Part shown: positions 14,447 through 22,836 of the stretch, in pieces | How positions within the stretch are numbered: the stretch's first letter is position 1 | Layout of the letters: each line of letters begins with the position of its first letter | Assembly (NCBI GenBank): GCA_000720845.1 | Contig: JODU01000010.1 | Coordinates: 246,908 to 310,907, forward strand | Length of the DNA stretch: 64,000 bases | Direction: 5' to 3' | Source of the DNA: Kitasatospora aureofaciens | GTDB lineage: Bacteria > Actinomycetota > Actinomycetes > Streptomycetales > Streptomycetaceae | The notes under the pieces: generated by a model | Databases searched by the model: none | What the model was told of the DNA's origin: nothing | Seen by the model: only the letters and a program-made list of their open reading frames with translations | Position numbers and translations under genes: made by a program

Positions 14447-15937
14447 ATGTCACAGCACGGAGCACGTCAGAACGCACGGGGCGGGGGCGCGGCCTGGGCC
14501 CTCGTCATCACCAGCGTCGCCGGTTTCATGGCGGCCCTGGACAACCTCGTCGTCACCACCGCCCTGCCCTCCATCCGCGAGGACCTGGGCGGCGCGCTGC
14601 ACGACCTGGAATGGACGGTGAGCGCCTACACGCTCACCTTCGCCGTCCTCCTGATGTTCGGCGCGGCCCTCGGCGACCGCTTCGGCCGCCGCAGGCTCTT
14701 CCTCGTCGGCCTCACCGTCTTCACCGGGGCCTCCGCCGCCGCGGCCCTGGCGCCCGGCATCGACTCGCTCATCGCCGCCCGCGCGGTGCAGGGAGTCGGC
14801 GCGGCGATCATGATGCCGCTGACGCTGACCCTGCTCACGGCCGCGGTACCCGCCGAACGCCGCGGGATGGCGTACGGCATCTGGGGTGCCGTCAACGGGC
14901 TCGCCGTGGCCTCCGGGCCGCTGGTCGGCGGCAGTCTCACCGAGCACATCTCCTGGCAGTGGATCTTCTGGCTGAACGTTCCGCTGGGCCTGGCCCTGCT
15001 GCCCCTCGCCCGCCTCCGTCTCGCCGAGTCGCACGGCACCGGCGCCCCGCTCGACATACCCGGCACCCTGCTCGCCAGCGGCGGACTCTTCGGCGTCGTC
15101 TACGGCCTGGTCCGCGGCCCCGTCGACGGCTGGGCCGGCGCCGTGGTGCTGACTTCCCTGTTCGCCGGGGCCGCGCTGCTCGCCGGCTTCGTCCTCTACA
15201 GCACCCGCGCCAAGAACCCCATGCTCCCCATGCGGCTGTTCCGCTCCCGTGCCTTCTCCGGCGTCAACGCGGCGAGCCTGCTGATGTTCCTGGGGATGTT
15301 CGGCTCGATCTTCCTGCTCAGCCAGTACATGCAGGGCGTGCTCGGCTACTCGCCCACCGAGGCGGGCCTGCGCATGCTGCCCTGGACCGGCATGCCCATG
15401 CTGGTGGCGCCGATCGCCGGCATCCTCTCCGACCGGATCGGAGGCCGCCCGGTCGTCGCGGCCGGACTCTTCCTCCAGGCGGCCGGCCTCGGCTACCTCG
15501 CCTCCGTGATCACGGCCGACGCCTCGTACGCGGTCCAGTTGCCCGGCCTGATCGTCAGCGGGATCGGTATGGCCCTCTACTTCGCGCCCGCCTCCGCGCT
15601 GGTGATGTCCAGCGTCGCCGTGAAGGAGCAGGGCGTCGCCTCCGGCGCCAACAACGCGCTGCGCGAGGTGGGCGGCGCGCTCGGCATCGCGGTCATGTCG
15701 TCGATCTTCGCGGCGCAGGGCGGCTACGCGTCCGCGCAGACCTTCGTGGACGGACTGCGGCCCGCGATCGCCGTGGGCGCCGCTGTGGTGGCCCTCGGCG
15801 GTGTCGCGGCCCTGATGATCCCGGCACGCCGCCGGACCGGCGACGGGGGCCGGCGCCCCTCGGCCGCACCGGCGACGGAGCCCGCCCCGGCACCCGGACC
15901 GAGCCTGGCCACGACCGCACCGACGACCCCGCACTGA
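14447..15937 (+). CDS. MFS drug exporter, DHA2 (EmrB/QacA) family
   Basis: A 496-residue, 14-helix proton antiporter. Family markers are: LDNLVVTTALPSI in TM1, the TM2-3 loop motif LGDRFGRRR, RAVQGVGAAIMMPLTL (motif B) and the antiporter motif C-like stretch GPLVGG after NGLAVASGP. The cytoplasmic tail is Pro/Ala-rich. It probably exports a hydrophobic drug or metabolite, released from repression when the TetR protein binds ligand. GGGGGAGAG precedes ATG 14447. Probably co-transcribed with the next gene (70-nt gap). Confidence 0.9.
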   Translation: MSQHGARQNARGGGAAWALVITSVAGFMAALDNLVVTTALPSIREDLGGALHDLEWTVSAYTLTFAVLLMFGAALGDRFGRRRLFLVGLTVFTGASAAAALAPGIDSLIAARAVQGVGAAIMMPLTLTLLTAAVPAERRGMAYGIWGAVNGLAVASGPLVGGSLTEHISWQWIFWLNVPLGLALLPLARLRLAESHGTGAPLDIPGTLLASGGLFGVVYGLVRGPVDGWAGAVVLTSLFAGAALLAGFVLYSTRAKNPMLPMRLFRSRAFSGVNAASLLMFLGMFGSIFLLSQYMQGVLGYSPTEAGLRMLPWTGMPMLVAPIAGILSDRIGGRPVVAAGLFLQAAGLGYLASVITADASYAVQLPGLIVSGIGMALYFAPASALVMSSVAVKEQGVASGANNALREVGGALGIAVMSSIFAAQGGYASAQTFVDGLRPAIAVGAAVVALGGVAALMIPARRRTGDGGRRPSAAPATEPAPAPGPSLATTAPTTPH

Positions 15938-16007
15938 ACCGCACGACACGAACCCCAGAACACACACCGCACCCCACACAACGCACAGGACACGCGAGGA
16001 GTACGAC

Positions 16008-16388
16008 ATGCCCACCCTTCCCTGGACCGTGCCGAACCGGCCTCCCCGGGCCACCGAGGTGCACGTCTTCGCGTCCCGCTTCGAGACCAGGACCCTGTGG
16101 GGAGCGCTGAAGTTCCTGGCGCGCACGCCGGGCGTGTGGCGGCAGGTCGGGAGCGCGCCCGGAGCGTACGGCGCCTCCCTGAAGGCGGAGCCCTTCAAGC
16201 GGACCTTCTGGACGCTCTCCGCCTGGGAGTCGCCCGAGGCACTCAAGGCCTTCGCCCACTCCGGCACCCACGTGCCGGCCTCCCGCGGTCTGTCGGCGCA
16301 GATGCGGGACGCGAAGTTCGTCTCGTGGCCGGCGTCGAGCGACGAGCTCCCGGTGAGCTGGACGGAGGTGCGCAGGCGCCTGACGTGA
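16008..16388 (+). CDS. DUF3291-like / monooxygenase-like small protein
   Basis: A 126-residue single-domain protein. VHVFASRFETRTLWGALKFL and FWTLSAWESPEALKAFAHSGTH are the pattern of the DUF3291/antibiotic-monooxygenase-like ferredoxin fold. GAGGAG lies 8 nt before the ATG. As the gene after the exporter it may act on the same compound (inference). No catalytic residues can be named. Confidence 0.65.
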   Translation: MPTLPWTVPNRPPRATEVHVFASRFETRTLWGALKFLARTPGVWRQVGSAPGAYGASLKAEPFKRTFWTLSAWESPEALKAFAHSGTHVPASRGLSAQMRDAKFVSWPASSDELPVSWTEVRRRLT

Positions 16389-16476
16389 GGCGTACCCGCG
16401 CACCCGGCGACGCCCCGGCCGACCGGTCGGGGCGTTCCCGTGTTTCCCGCTGCCCGGGGCCGTCGGTGGCGTCTCG

Positions 16477-16482
16477 TAGTCT
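16477..16482 (+). promoter_or_regulatory. murB: -10 of leaderless murB
   Basis: TAGTCT ends 7 nt before the GTG at 16490 and there is no Shine-Dalgarno, which suggests a leaderless mRNA. Confidence 0.4.
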
Positions 16483-16489
16483 TGAGCGC

Positions 16490-17545
16490 GTGCAGGAACT
16501 CCACGACGCCCCCCTCGCCCCGCTGACCACCTTCCGCCTGGGCGGGCCCGCGACCCGGCTGGTCACGGCCACCACCGACGAAGAGGTGATCGCCGCCGTC
16601 CGCGAGGCCGACGACACCGGGACCCCGCTGCTGCTCATCGGCGGCGGATCCAACCTGGTCATCGGCGACAAGGGCTTCGACGGCACCGCCCTGCACATCG
16701 CCACCCGCGGCCTGAGCCTCGACGGCACGACGCTGGAGCTGGCGGCCGGCGAGATCTGGAGCGACGCCGTCACCCGGACCGTCGAGGCGGGCCTGGCGGG
16801 CGTCGAGTGCCTGGCCGGCATCCCCGGCTCGGCGGGCGCGACCCCGATCCAGAACGTCGGCGCGTACGGCCAGGAGGTGTCCGCGACGATCACCGAGGTG
16901 ACCGCGTACGACCGCAGGAGCCGTGCGACGGTCGCCCTCTCCAACGCCGACTGCGCCTTCTCCTACCGCCACAGCCGCTTCAAGGCCGAGCCCGAGCGGT
17001 ACGTCGTCCTGCGGGTCCGCTTCGAGCTGGAGGACGCCGGCGGTCTCTCCGCGCCGCTGCGCTACGCCGAGACGGCCCGCGCCCTCGGCGTCGAGGCGGG
17101 GGACCGGGTGCCGCTGACGGCCGCCCGGGAGACGGTGCTGAAGCTGCGCGCCGGGAAGGGCATGGTGCTGGACCCCGAGGACCACGACACCTGGTCGGCG
17201 GGTTCGTTCTTCACCAACCCGATCCTCACGGACGAGCAGTTCGCCGCGTTCCGCTCGCGCGTCGCCGAACGCCTGGGTGACGCAGTGGAGCCGCCCGCCT
17301 TCCCGGCCGGGGAGGGCCGCGTCAAGACCTCCGCGGCCTGGCTGATCGACAAGGCGGGCTTCACCAAGGGGTACGGCTCCGGCCCCGCTCGCATCTCCAC
17401 CAAGCACACCCTCGCCCTCACCAACCGCGGCGAGGCGACCACCGAGGACCTGCTCGCGCTGGCCCGCGAGGTCGTCACCGGAGTCCACGAGGCCTTCGGC
17501 GTCACACTGGTCAACGAACCGGTGACGGTCGGCGTCACCCTCTGA
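16490..17545 (+). CDS. murB: UDP-N-acetylmuramate dehydrogenase
   Basis: A 351-residue FAD enzyme of peptidoglycan synthesis, which reduces UDP-GlcNAc-enolpyruvate to UDP-MurNAc with NADPH. Landmarks are the N-terminal LTTFRLGGPA, LLIGGGSNLVI (FAD binding), GIPGSAGATPIQNVGAYGQE, the catalytic serine in WSAGSFFTNPI, and the C-terminal glutamate in NEPVTVGVTL. GTG 16490 is used because conserved sequence begins just after it and a -10 lies at leaderless distance; the longer upstream frame overlaps the preceding gene. Confidence 0.95.
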   Translation: MQELHDAPLAPLTTFRLGGPATRLVTATTDEEVIAAVREADDTGTPLLLIGGGSNLVIGDKGFDGTALHIATRGLSLDGTTLELAAGEIWSDAVTRTVEAGLAGVECLAGIPGSAGATPIQNVGAYGQEVSATITEVTAYDRRSRATVALSNADCAFSYRHSRFKAEPERYVVLRVRFELEDAGGLSAPLRYAETARALGVEAGDRVPLTAARETVLKLRAGKGMVLDPEDHDTWSAGSFFTNPILTDEQFAAFRSRVAERLGDAVEPPAFPAGEGRVKTSAAWLIDKAGFTKGYGSGPARISTKHTLALTNRGEATTEDLLALAREVVTGVHEAFGVTLVNEPVTVGVTL

Positions 17546-17837
17546 CCCGACCCACCTCAACGCGCCGTAGACGCGGCTCCCACAGCCCAGCACGACTGCC
17601 CGCAGCTACGGCGAGGAAGCCGCCGACGGCGGGCCGGGGCGGGGCGGGCGTCGGCGGGCCGCAGTCGCGTACGGCGAGAAGGGGTCGTGTCGGGGGGTGT
17701 CCGCCCGCAGCGGTTGGCGCGTCAACGCCGCGAGCCCCCGTAGCCGACCGATTCCGCGCCGTTCCGAGGACGGACACCCCCCGGCGCGGCCCCGACCCAC
17801 CCACAACGCACCGCGCACCGCGAACCCCCACCACCCC
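17546..17837. other. Intergenic, nothing recognised
   Basis: About 290 bp between murB and the repeat array. Only GC-rich chance frames are present and no terminator stands out. Confidence 0.4.
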
Positions 17838-18061
17838 GCACAGGCGCCGCAGGCACCCCCCACCGAACCGGCACAGGCGCCGCAGGCACCCCCAACCCGA
17901 ACCCGCACCCGCACAGGCGCCGCAGGCACCCCCCACCGGAGCCGCACAGGCGCCGCAGGCACCCCCCACCACCCCGCACAGGCGCCGCAGGCACCCCCCA
18001 CCGGAGCCGCACAGGCGCCGCAGGCACCCCCCACCGAACCCGCACAGGCGCCGCAGGCACC
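17838..18061. repeat. 33-bp tandem repeat, seven copies
   Basis: The core GCACAGGCGCCGCAGGCACC recurs at 17838, 17871, 17911, 17944, 17976, 18009 and 18042. The period is 33 bp except for steps of 40 and 32, which shift any reading frame and so argue against a coding repeat. The core contains GGCGCC and could form hairpins. It lies immediately after the add stop (18087) on the convergent side of murB. Confidence 0.92.
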
Positions 18062-18086
18062 CGCAGGCACCGCGAGCCCCCGCCAC

Positions 18087-19118
18087 CTACCCCGCGAGCC
18101 AGTCGTCCACCCCCGCCAACAGCTTCCCCTTCACCTCCTCCGGCGCCGCCGACCCCCGCACCGACTGACGCGCCAGTTCCGCCAGTTCCGCGTCCGTGAA
18201 GCCGTGGTGCTCGCGCGCGATCTCGTACTGGGCGGCCAGCCGGGCCCCGAACAGCAGCGGATCGTCCGCGCCCAGCGCCATCGGCACCCCCGCCTCGAAC
18301 AGCGTCCGCAGCGGCACGTCCTCCGGCTTCTCGTACACGCCCAGCGCGACGTTCGACGCCGGGCACACCTCGCACGTCACCTGCCGGTCCGCGAGCCGCT
18401 TCAGCAGCCGGGGGTCCTCCGCCGCCCGCACCCCGTGCCCGATCCGGTCCGCCTCCAGGTCGTCCAGGCAGTCCCGCACCGACGCGGGCCCGGTCAGCTC
18501 GCCCCCGTGCGGCGCGCTCAACAGCCCCCCGTCCCGCGCGATCGCGAACGCCCGGTCGAAGTCCCGGGCCATCCCGCGCCGTTCGTCGTTCGACAGCCCG
18601 AAGCCGACCACGCCCCGCTCCGCGTACCGCACCGCCAGCCGCGCCAGCGTCCGCGCGTCCAGCGGATGCTTCATCCGGTTCGCGGCGACCAGCACCCGCA
18701 TCCCGATCCCGGTGTCCCGCACGGTCGTCTCCACCGCGTCCAGGATGATCTCCAGCGCCGGGATCAGCCCGCCCAGCCGCGGCGCGTACGACGTCGGATC
18801 GACCTGGATCTCCAGCCACCCCGACCCGTCCCGCAAGTCCTCCTCCGCGGCCTCCCGGACCAGCCGCTGGATGTCCTCGGGCTCCTGGAGGCACGACCGC
18901 GCCGCGTCGTACAGCCGCTGGAAGCGGAACCAGCCCCGCTCGTCCGTCGCCCGCAGCTTCGGCGACTCCCCGCGGCCCAGCGCCTCGGTCAGCGCCTCGG
19001 GCAGCCGGACGCCGTGCTTGTCGGCCAGTTCCAGCAGGGTGGTGGGCCGCATCGAGCCGGTGAAGTGCAGGTGGAGATGGGCCTTGGGCAGTTCAGAGAC
19101 ATCACGTACACGCTCCAT
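18087..19118 (-). CDS. add: Adenosine deaminase
   Basis: A 343-residue zinc enzyme of purine salvage, deaminating (deoxy)adenosine to inosine. The active-site motifs are intact: LPKAHLHLHFTGSM (two metal His), HGGELTG (His/Glu proton shuttle), RIGHGVRA, and ALGADDPLLFG (Asp pair). ATG 19118 fits the conserved N-terminus; the longer frame would add 29 unlikely residues. It is downstream of the aspartate aminotransferase gene, from which a strong terminator separates it. Confidence 0.93.
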   Translation of the reverse strand: MERVRDVSELPKAHLHLHFTGSMRPTTLLELADKHGVRLPEALTEALGRGESPKLRATDERGWFRFQRLYDAARSCLQEPEDIQRLVREAAEEDLRDGSGWLEIQVDPTSYAPRLGGLIPALEIILDAVETTVRDTGIGMRVLVAANRMKHPLDARTLARLAVRYAERGVVGFGLSNDERRGMARDFDRAFAIARDGGLLSAPHGGELTGPASVRDCLDDLEADRIGHGVRAAEDPRLLKRLADRQVTCEVCPASNVALGVYEKPEDVPLRTLFEAGVPMALGADDPLLFGARLAAQYEIAREHHGFTDAELAELARQSVRGSAAPEEVKGKLLAGVDDWLAG

Positions 19119-19192
19119 CTGGTGATCCTGCCGTACGACACGCCCGGCCCGACAGCACTTTCCCCGTACGTGGTCTTGCTCGCACAAACAAA

Positions 19193-19234
19193 GCAGGGGC
19201 CGCACACCGGAACGTTCCGGTGTGCGGCCCCTGC
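19193..19234 (-). terminator. Perfect 42-bp palindrome between aminotransferase and add
   Basis: Two exact 21-bp arms with no loop are followed on the minus strand by a T-rich run (CTTTGTTTG). It lies 23 nt after the aminotransferase stop and terminates that gene before the add promoter. Confidence 0.85.
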
Positions 19235-19257
19235 CGAAGAACGGCTGGAGACCGGTC

Positions 19258-20484
19258 CTAGTCCCTGGCCTCCGCCAGCAGCTTCTGGATCCGGCTCACG
19301 CCCTCGACGAGGTCCTCGTCCCCGAGCGCGTACGACAGCCGCAGGTACCCCGGCGTGCCGAACGCCTCACCCGGCACCACGGCGACCTCGGCCTCCTCCA
19401 GGATGAGCGCGGCCAGCTCGACCGAGTCCTGCGGACGCTTGCCGCGGATCTCCTTGCCGAGCAGCGCCTTCACCGACGGGTAGGCGTAGAACGCGCCCTC
19501 GGGCTCCGGGCAGAGCACGCCGTCGATCTCGTTGAGCATCCGCACGATGGTCTGGCGGCGCCGGTCGAAGGCCTCCCGCATCTTCGCCACCGCCTCCAGG
19601 TCCCCGGAGACCGCGGCCAGTGCCGCCGCCTGGGACACGTTGGCGACGTTGGACGTGGCGTGCGACTGGAGGTTGGTCGCGGCCTTGACCACGTCCTTCG
19701 GGCCGATGACCCACCCGACCCGCCAGCCGGTCATCGCGTACGTCTTCGCCACGCCGTTGACCACGATGCACTTGTCGCGCAGCTCGGGCAGCAGCGCCGG
19801 CAGGGACACCGAGACGGCGTCGCCGTAGACGAGGTGCTCGTAGATCTCGTCGGTCAGCACCCACAGGCCGTGCTCGACGGCCCACGTGCCGATGGCCTCG
19901 GTCTCGGCCTCGCTGTACACCGCGCCCGTCGGGTTCGACGGCGACACGAAGAGGACGACCTTGGTCTTCTCGGTGCGCGCGGCCTCCAGCTGCTCCACCG
20001 TCACCCGGTAGCCGGTCGTCTCGTCGGCGACCACCTCGACCGGGACACCGCCGGCCAGCCGGATCGACTCCGGGTACGTCGTCCAGTAGGGCGCCGGGAC
20101 GATGACCTCGTCGCCCGGGTCGAGGATCGCGGCGAACGCCTCGTAGATGGCCTGCTTGCCTCCGTTGGTGACGAGGATCTGCGACGGGTCGACCTCGTAG
20201 CCGGAGTCGCGCAGCGTCTTCGCGGCGATGGCGGCCTTCAGCTCGGGCAGCCCGCCGGCCGGCGTGTAGCGGTGGAACTTCGGGTTCTTGCACGCCTCGA
20301 CGGCGGCCTCGACGATGTAGTCCGGCGTCGGGAAGTCGGGCTCACCCGCGCCGAAGCCGATCACGGGACGTCCGGCGGCCTTGAGGGCCTTCGCCTTGGC
20401 GTCCACGGCGAGGGTCGCGGACTCGGAGATCGCGCCGACTCGGGCGGAGACCCGGCGCTCGGTGGGAGGGGTTGCAGCGCTCAT
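19258..20484 (-). CDS. aspC: PLP-dependent aspartate aminotransferase (class I)
   Basis: A 408-residue fold-type I aminotransferase, interconverting aspartate/2-oxoglutarate and oxaloacetate/glutamate. GFGAGEPDFPTPDYIV, VSPSNPTGAVYSE, the PLP lysine block NGVAKTYAMTGWRVGW and the C-terminal YLRLSYALGDEDL are class I-beta markers. ATG 20484 begins the usual MSAATPP leader of Streptomyces orthologues; longer frames run through promoter DNA. It is divergent from tRNA-Trp. Confidence 0.88.
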   Translation of the reverse strand: MSAATPPTERRVSARVGAISESATLAVDAKAKALKAAGRPVIGFGAGEPDFPTPDYIVEAAVEACKNPKFHRYTPAGGLPELKAAIAAKTLRDSGYEVDPSQILVTNGGKQAIYEAFAAILDPGDEVIVPAPYWTTYPESIRLAGGVPVEVVADETTGYRVTVEQLEAARTEKTKVVLFVSPSNPTGAVYSEAETEAIGTWAVEHGLWVLTDEIYEHLVYGDAVSVSLPALLPELRDKCIVVNGVAKTYAMTGWRVGWVIGPKDVVKAATNLQSHATSNVANVSQAAALAAVSGDLEAVAKMREAFDRRRQTIVRMLNEIDGVLCPEPEGAFYAYPSVKALLGKEIRGKRPQDSVELAALILEEAEVAVVPGEAFGTPGYLRLSYALGDEDLVEGVSRIQKLLAEARD

Positions 20485-20608
20485 GACCCCATCGTTCCAG
20501 ACCGGAAACTTCCCGGGCACAGGGGTTTCACGGACTGAACCGGACCGGTCCAGGACCTGAACGCCTGTCCGGTCCACGCCTTGAACATCAGTCCGGACAT
20601 CCTTTCTG

Positions 20609-20638
20609 TTCGACGCCCGGGCCGTGAGCACGTACACT
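20609..20638 (+). promoter_or_regulatory. Promoter of tRNA-Trp-secE-nusG
   Basis: TTCGAC (20609-20614) and TACACT (20633-20638) are 18 nt apart, about 85 nt before the tRNA. Confidence 0.55.
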
Positions 20639-20723
20639 CTCACCTCGTTGGCCTTCAGCGGTCCGCGATCACCCGGTGCACACCAAGCATCCGGGCGGAT
20701 GCGGTACGTTGGGGGACGAACAA

Positions 20724-20796
20724 AGGGTCGTAGCTCAATTGGTAGAGCACTGGTCTCCAAAACCAGCGGTTGGGGGTTCAAGTCCCTCCGGCCCTG
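20724..20796 (+). tRNA. tRNA-Trp (CCA)
   Basis: A 73-nt cloverleaf. The acceptor stem is AGGGTCG/CGGCCCT (with wobble) and discriminator G. The loop CTCCAAA gives anticodon CCA. The tRNA-Trp-secE-nusG-rplK-rplA order is the standard actinobacterial arrangement. Confidence 0.97.
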
Positions 20797-20904
20797 CTAC
20801 ACACACCATCGCCAGGATGTGTGCGCATGTACGTACAGCAATGCACCGCCGTGCGGCTCCAACCGGGCGCGGCACGGCCACGACCCGGAATCAGGTGAGG
20901 ACGA

Positions 20905-21192
20905 GTGACGGACGCCGTGGGCTCCATCGACATGCCTGATGCCCAGGACGAGGCGCCGGACTCCAAGAGGAAGTCGCGCAAGGGCGGCAAGCGCGGCAAG
21001 AAGGGCCCGCTGAAGCGGCTCGCGCTCTTCTACCGCCAGATCGTCGCGGAGCTGCGCAAGGTTGTCTGGCCGAGCCGCAACCAGCTGACGACGTACACCA
21101 CCGTGGTGATCATCTTCGTGGTCATCATGATCGGCCTGGTGACTCTGATTGACTATGGCTTCTCTCACGCCGCCAAGTACGTCTTCGGCTGA
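20905..21192 (+). CDS. secE: Preprotein translocase subunit SecE
   Basis: A 95-residue protein. A basic N-terminal half (KRKSRKGGKRGKK) is followed by the SecE signature FYRQIVAELRKVVWPSRNQL and one transmembrane helix (VVIIFVVIMIGLVTLI). It clamps SecY in the SecYEG channel. GTG 20905 follows GGTGAGGACGA. Between tRNA-Trp and nusG. Confidence 0.96.
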   Translation: MTDAVGSIDMPDAQDEAPDSKRKSRKGGKRGKKGPLKRLALFYRQIVAELRKVVWPSRNQLTTYTTVVIIFVVIMIGLVTLIDYGFSHAAKYVFG

Positions 21193-21204
21193 GTCGAGAG
21201 CGAA

Positions 21205-21230
21205 GGGCGCCGAGGTACCCGGCGCCCCTT
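21205..21230 (+). terminator. Hairpin between secE and nusG
   Basis: GGGCGCCG and CGGCGCCC flank a short loop, followed by CTTTCG. It is a weak intrinsic terminator or attenuator that would lower read-through into nusG. Confidence 0.5.
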
Positions 21231-21272
21231 TCGCGTGTTCCACCCCTATGTATCCAGGAAGAAGCAGCCACA

Positions 21273-22151
21273 GTGTCTGACCCGAACGTGAACGACGCCA
21301 TCGAGCCGGTCGAGTCCGTCGAGGACGAGCTCGGCACCGTCGAGGGCGCCGACAACGAGGACACCGAGGCCTCCGTCGAGGCCGAGGCTGCCGACGACAC
21401 GGTCGTCGCGGAGACGGAAGAGGACGCGGCGGAGGCGGAGGCGGACGAGACCGCCGAGGCGACCGACGCGGAGACCACCGAGGCCGAAGCCGAGGAAGCC
21501 GAAGGCGAGGAGCCCGAGGCGGAGGAGCCCGACCTCGACCCGGTCGAGAAGCTCCGCCAGGAGCTGCGCGTCCTCCCCGGCGAGTGGTACGTCATCCACA
21601 CCTACGCCGGTTACGAGAACCGCGTGAAGACCAACCTCGAGCAGCGCGCCGTCTCGCTCAACGTCGAGGACTACATCTTCCAGGCCGAGGTGCCGCAGGA
21701 AGAGGTCGTCCAGATCAAGAACGGCGACCGCAAGACGATCCGCCAGAACAAGCTGCCCGGTTACGTCCTGGTCCGCATGGACCTCACCAACGAGTCCTGG
21801 GGCGTCGTCCGCAACACCCCCGGCGTCACCGGCTTCGTCGGCAACGCCTACGACCCGTACCCGCTGACCCTGGACGAGATCGTCAAGATGCTCGCCCCGG
21901 AGGCCGAGGAGAAGGCCGCCCGCGAGGCCGCCGAGGCCGAGGGCAAGCCGGCTCCGCAGCGCAAGGTCGAGGTCCAGGTCCTGGACTTCGAGGTCGGCGA
22001 CTCGGTCACCGTCACCGACGGCCCGTTCGCGACGCTGCAGGCCACCATCAACGAGATCAACGCCGACTCGAAGAAGGTCAAGGGCCTCGTCGAGATCTTC
22101 GGCCGCGAGACCCCGGTCGAGCTGAGCTTCGACCAGATCCAGAAGAACTGA
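21273..22151 (+). CDS. nusG: Transcription termination/antitermination factor NusG
   Basis: A 292-residue protein. Residues 1-95 are a strongly acidic Glu/Asp/Ala extension, as in other Streptomyces. The NGN domain begins at GEWYVIHTYAGYENRVK and binds the RNA polymerase clamp; an extra charged loop (EEKAAREAAEAEGKPAPQ) follows. The KOW domain is FEVGDSVTVTDGPFATLQAT to the end and contacts Rho or S10. GTG 21273 follows AGGAAG. Confidence 0.96.
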   Translation: MSDPNVNDAIEPVESVEDELGTVEGADNEDTEASVEAEAADDTVVAETEEDAAEAEADETAEATDAETTEAEAEEAEGEEPEAEEPDLDPVEKLRQELRVLPGEWYVIHTYAGYENRVKTNLEQRAVSLNVEDYIFQAEVPQEEVVQIKNGDRKTIRQNKLPGYVLVRMDLTNESWGVVRNTPGVTGFVGNAYDPYPLTLDEIVKMLAPEAEEKAAREAAEAEGKPAPQRKVEVQVLDFEVGDSVTVTDGPFATLQATINEINADSKKVKGLVEIFGRETPVELSFDQIQKN

Positions 22152-22177
22152 GACCACACCTTCTGGACGTACTGCTT

Positions 22178-22227
22178 CCGAGCAGGTCAGGCGGGGCCTC
22201 GTGCCCTGCCTGACCTGCTCGGTTTTT
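22178..22227 (+). terminator. Terminator between nusG and rplK
   Basis: Arms of 15 bp (CCGAGCAGGTCAGGC at 22178-22192 and its complement at 22208-22222) are followed by TTTTT. This is a classic intrinsic terminator; rplKA therefore needs its own promoter in the next 100 bp. Confidence 0.85.
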
Positions 22228-22324
22228 GGCCGCGCATCCATACCCGTTATCGTTGTGCGGTATGCCTGTGTCCGGGTAGCTCCCGAACGCGGGCAGGACC
22301 CGAATCGAAAGGACCCGGAGAGCT

Positions 22325-22759
22325 ATGCCTCCCAAGAAGAAGAAGGTCACGGGGCTCATCAAGCTCCAGATCCAGGCCGGTGCCGCGAACCCGGCTCCGC
22401 CGGTCGGCCCCGCGCTGGGTCAGCACGGCGTCAACATCATGGAGTTCTGCAAGGCCTACAACGCCGCGACCGAGTCGCAGCGCGGTTGGGTCATCCCGGT
22501 GGAGATCACGGTCTACGAGGACCGCTCCTTCACCTTCATCACCAAGACGCCGCCGGCCGCCAAGATGATCCTCAAGGCCGCGGGCGTGGAGAAGGGCTCC
22601 GGCGAGCCGCACAAGACCAAGGTCGCGAAGATCACGCGTGACCAGGTCCGTGAGATCGCCACCACCAAGATGCCCGACCTCAACGCCAACGACCTGGACC
22701 AGGCGGAGAAGATCATCGCCGGTACCGCCCGTTCCATGGGCGTCACGGTCGAGGGCTGA
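22325..22759 (+). CDS. rplK: 50S ribosomal protein L11
   Basis: A 144-residue protein. The N-terminal domain has [22 protein letters not shown], the proline-rich thiopeptide and RelA-sensing surface. The C-terminal rRNA-binding domain ends in [26 protein letters not shown] precedes the ATG. Co-transcribed with rplA (77-nt gap). Confidence 0.97.
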
Positions 22760-22836
22760 ACCCCACCTTCCAGCAGCAGAAGTGGCGGGGCCTGCTCGGC
22801 CCGGACCACGACTCCTAAGAAGCCACAGGAGCAGTA

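Noticed and set aside
14450..17593. Very long open frame opposite the MFS gene, DUF3291 and murB
   Set aside because: It is the antisense shadow of high-GC coding DNA. The plus-strand genes have clear domains and start signals.
17838..18061. CRISPR array
   Set aside because: The inter-core segments are near-identical short linkers and no unique spacers or cas genes are present.
17535..18086. Gly/Cys/Ala-rich open frame on the minus strand over the 33-bp repeats
   Set aside because: The repeat steps of 40 and 32 bp switch frames, so the repeated peptide changes from GACGACAG to VPAAPVR and back. This is not expected for a selected protein, and no ribosome-binding site was seen.
19193..19234. 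Attachment or IS end formed by the 42-bp palindrome
   Set aside because: Placed just after a stop codon with a T-rich tail on the transcribed strand; a terminator explains it.
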